NCBI GenBank assembly: GCA_002155105.1
Contig: MUZD01000015.1
Coordinates: 1 to 42,821 of the forward strand
Direction: 5' to 3'
Length of the DNA stretch: 42,821 nt
DNA from: Sedimentibacter sp. SX930
GTDB lineage: Bacteria > Bacillota > Bacilli > Lactobacillales > Aerococcaceae
Each line of letters opens with the position of its first letter. Position 1 is the stretch's first letter. A program made the position numbers and the translations under genes. The notes under the pieces are model-generated. The model was not told the origin of the DNA, made no database searches, and was given only the letters and a program-made list of their open reading frames with translations. Shown here in pieces: positions 41,385 to 42,821 of the stretch.

Positions 41385-41705
41385 ACAAAAAAGCTCTCCT
41401 CACCACAGTCTTGCGACCATGGGACGAAAGCTTCGCGTTACCACCCATTTTTATAAGGACTTCACAATCCCTACCTCAAAAAGTACATAAAGTGATTGCG
41501 TGATCGCATATCCTTTTTTATACTCTGCAGAATATCGCCTGCGTACGTAATCGAGCTGATTATTCACCCGATTAAAGGCTCCAAGACCATCTTCACTCTG
41601 TTCCGGTACGCTCCCTTTCACCAAATCAGGAGCTCTCTTTACGTACTTCCCAAAGTTACTCTTCTCATCGCTGCCCATTCTATTGTCAGATACGACTTGC
41701 ATTAA
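41385..41705 (-). ncRNA. T-box leader, methionine specifier
   Basis: The minus strand shows a full T-box. Stem I begins near 41675 with GATGAGAAGAGTAAC, then GTACGTAAAGAGAGC and TTTGGTGAAAGGGAGC. The specifier region GAGTGAAGATGGTC presents AUG at 41588-41590. The antiterminator has GGTGGTAACGCG (41434-41445, a variant of the usual GGTGGTACCGCG), and a terminator stem follows (AAGCTTTCGTCCC, GAGAGCTT, T6 at 41387-41392). Uncharged tRNA-Met should allow read-through into metA. Confidence 0.92.
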
Positions 41706-41712
41706 TATAATT

Positions 41713-41741
41713 AAATTATCATCATTTCTTAATCTTGTCAA
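41713..41741 (-). promoter_or_regulatory. Promoter of the metA T-box leader
   Basis: Minus-strand TTGACA (41736-41741) with TAATTT (41713-41718) 17 bases downstream; GATAAT at 41715-41720 is an alternative with a 15-base spacer. Confidence 0.6.
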
Positions 41742-41812
41742 TAGGTAAAATCGATCACCACTGAACGTCAACGGAAAACAGGTTCGCCATCTTTGCCGAA
41801 GTTCTCGACAGC

Positions 41813-41860
41813 AAAAAAATAGCAGGCCGGAACTACTTCCCCTAATTCCGACCCGCTACT
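41813..41860 (-). terminator. Terminator of the GNAT gene
   Basis: Minus-strand AGTAGCGGGTCGGAA pairs with TTCCGGCCTGCT (imperfect), followed by ATTTTTTT, 31 bases past the gene. Confidence 0.8.
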
Positions 41861-41891
41861 CTCATCTATATTAAAATAAGAGAGAACAGTT

Positions 41892-42176
41892 TTATATTTC
41901 TGCCTTGATATCGGCATACTTTTCGCGTTTGCGATCGAACATCGCCACAACATATGAGCAGCGCGGAACAATTTTCTTGCCTTCAGCCCGCATTTCTTCA
42001 ACAAGGCGGTCGAGTAACATCTCAGCGATGCCTTGCCCTCTTAATGAGGAATCAACATAAGTATGGTTGGCAATGACTTTATCTTCACCATAAGGTACGT
42101 AAGTAATTTCAGCTATCATACATTCGTTTTCATCATTCAAAACGAAGCCATTTTTGGTCTTAACAAAATCTTCCAT
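41892..42176 (-). CDS. Small GNAT-fold acetyltransferase (YjdJ-like)
   Basis: A 94-residue single-domain protein of the short GCN5-like group. The acetyl-CoA loop reads YVDSSLRGQGIAEMLLDRLVE (about 41-61, the Arg-Gly-Gln-Gly-x-Ala motif), followed by KKIVPRCSYVVAMF. The group is about 90-100 residues long and its substrates are unknown. GAGGGGAGTAAAGC precedes ATG. It sits alone between metA and the rRNA operon end. Confidence 0.88.
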   Translation of the reverse strand: MEDFVKTKNGFVLNDENECMIAEITYVPYGEDKVIANHTYVDSSLRGQGIAEMLLDRLVEEMRAEGKKIVPRCSYVVAMFDRKREKYADIKAEI

Positions 42177-42281
42177 GCTTTACTCCCCTCACCTTCTGAC
42201 AACTATCCTTAAACATAGTTTAGCACGGTTCCCAGATTTTATATAATAAATCGACTCAACCCTGGTAAGCCCAGAGGCAAA

Positions 42282-42316
42282 CAAAAAAGGCCATCGACAT
42301 TTGCATCGACAACCTT
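42282..42316 (-). terminator. Terminator of the rRNA operon
   Basis: Minus-strand AAGGTTGTCGA and TCGATGGCCTT around TGCAAATG, followed by TTTTTTG, about 23 bases after the last 5S gene. Confidence 0.85.
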
Positions 42317-42338
42317 CTGATTATTTATATAAAAACAT

Positions 42339-42455
42339 GCGCGGCAATGTCCTACTCTCACAAAGGGAAACCCTTCACTACAATCGGCGCTAAGAAGCTT
42401 AACTTCTGTGTTCGAGATGGGAACAGGTGTGACCTTCTTGCCATCATCACCGCAC
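42339..42455 (-). rRNA. 5S rRNA, distal tandem copy
   Basis: A 117-base 5S gene on the minus strand, with the universal core CACACCTGTTCCCAT, CGAACACAGAAGTTAAGC and GAGAGTAGGAC. It differs from the copy at 42496-42612 at two positions only, a U and an A that face each other in helix I. Confidence 0.97.
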
Positions 42456-42495
42456 ATGGTGATTCTGATATATAAGTTTTATTTCAAAAAAAAAA

Positions 42496-42612
42496 GCGCG
42501 GCAACGTCCTACTCTCACAAAGGGAAACCCTTCACTACAATCGGCGCTAAGAAGCTTAACTTCTGTGTTCGAGATGGGAACAGGTGTGACCTTCTTGCCA
42601 TCGTCACCGCAC
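42496..42612 (-). rRNA. 5S rRNA, proximal tandem copy
   Basis: A 117-base 5S gene on the minus strand directly downstream of 23S, with C and G where the distal copy has U and A. The 40-base spacer between copies is AT-rich (A10 run near 42486-42495). Confidence 0.97.
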
Positions 42613-42703
42613 ATTTTTCAAGAGAACGTTGTTCTCTCAAAACTGAATCTACAAAATTAAAGGGAACCCGAAAACACCGCTTGAGTTTTCATCTTTTTAA
42701 AAA

Positions 42704-42821
42704 TTGGTTAAGTCCTCGACCGATTAGTATTGGTCCGCTCCATACATCGCTGTACTTCCACTCCCAACCTATCTACCTGATCATCTCTCAGGGGTCTTAC
42801 TCACTTAAAGTGATGGGAAAT
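42704..42821 (-). rRNA. 23S rRNA, 3' end (partial, cut by window end)
   Basis: Minus strand ends in CTAATCGGTCGAGGACTTAA, the conserved 3' terminus of Firmicute 23S rRNA. About 118 bases are in the window. A 91-base spacer with hairpin GAGAACGTTGTTCTC separates it from 5S. Confidence 0.95.

Noticed and set aside
41451-41771. 106-codon minus-strand open frame upstream of metA
   Set aside because: It lies entirely on the T-box leader and its promoter; the conserved T-box elements explain the sequence, and there is no ribosome site.
41768-42004. 78-codon minus-strand frame overlapping the GNAT gene
   Set aside because: It overlaps the end of the GNAT gene in another frame and crosses its terminator.
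42239-42457. 72-codon minus-strand frame at the right end
   Set aside because: It is a translation of 5S rRNA and the rRNA terminator.
1-42821. CRISPR arrays, transposase genes, phage or plasmid genes
   Set aside because: I looked for spaced direct repeats, DDE or serine/tyrosine recombinase motifs and replication genes and found none.

Overview
The window looks like a chromosomal contig from a low-to-moderate GC Firmicute of the order Lactobacillales. Trichococcus or a close relative in the Carnobacteriaceae is my best guess, from gene content and roughly mid-40s to 50% GC coding sequence; this is an inference, not a database match. Both ends look like assembly ends. Bases 1-30 match the Illumina P5 read-1 adapter with three single-base deletions, and the right end stops inside a 23S rRNA gene.

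Layout, left to right. 1-590 is AT-rich, gene-poor and probably decayed. 627-1496 is an Rgg-type regulator. 1518-3747 (minus) is a histidine kinase and OmpR-type response regulator pair, divergent from a small secreted Asp/Gly/Thr-rich protein (3914-4306). A 51-bp tandem repeat with palindromic cores (about 4461-4611) follows. 4637-8195 (minus) is a thiamine salvage operon (tenA-ykoE-ykoD-ykoC) under a TPP riboswitch. 8640-14792 (minus) is a complete sorbitol (glucitol) PTS operon: dehydrogenase, GutR, GutM, IIC, IIBC, a large palindromic intergenic element, IIA, and a transaldolase-like aldolase. 15176-16984 (minus) is glmS behind a glmS ribozyme. 17436-25293 (minus) holds two mannitol PTS operons in tandem: mtlA2-mtlR-mtlF2, then mtlA1-mtlF1-mtlD. 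25540-28898 (minus) is the cdaA-cdaR-glmM operon (c-di-AMP synthesis and amino-sugar supply).

The right third is more mixed: a cupin protein, a zinc-ribbon miniprotein, tRNA-Tyr and tRNA-Gln, a UbiB-like kinase with a phasin-like partner, YidD, an ECF S-component (probably pantothenate), a TVP38/DedA-type membrane protein, an MFS carrier, an alanine/glycine symporter, a DUF2254 membrane protein, an orphan PTS IIB, an unrecognised 217-residue protein, tRNA-Thr, metA behind a methionine T-box, and a small GNAT protein. Two tandem 5S rRNA genes and the 3' end of a 23S gene close the window, all on the minus strand.

The themes are polyol uptake through PTS systems feeding fructose-6-phosphate, conversion of that into glucosamine phosphates (GlmS and GlmM are both present), and heavy use of cis-acting RNA control (TPP riboswitch, glmS ribozyme, T-box). 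The most unusual items are the 51-bp repeat family with a second inverted copy near 20.95 kb, the palindromic element inside the sorbitol operon, an 8-bp tandem repeat between mtlR and mtlF2, degenerate second IIB domains in both mannitol transporters, and two 5S genes that differ only by one compensatory base pair. I did not find a clear unknown defence or mobile system.
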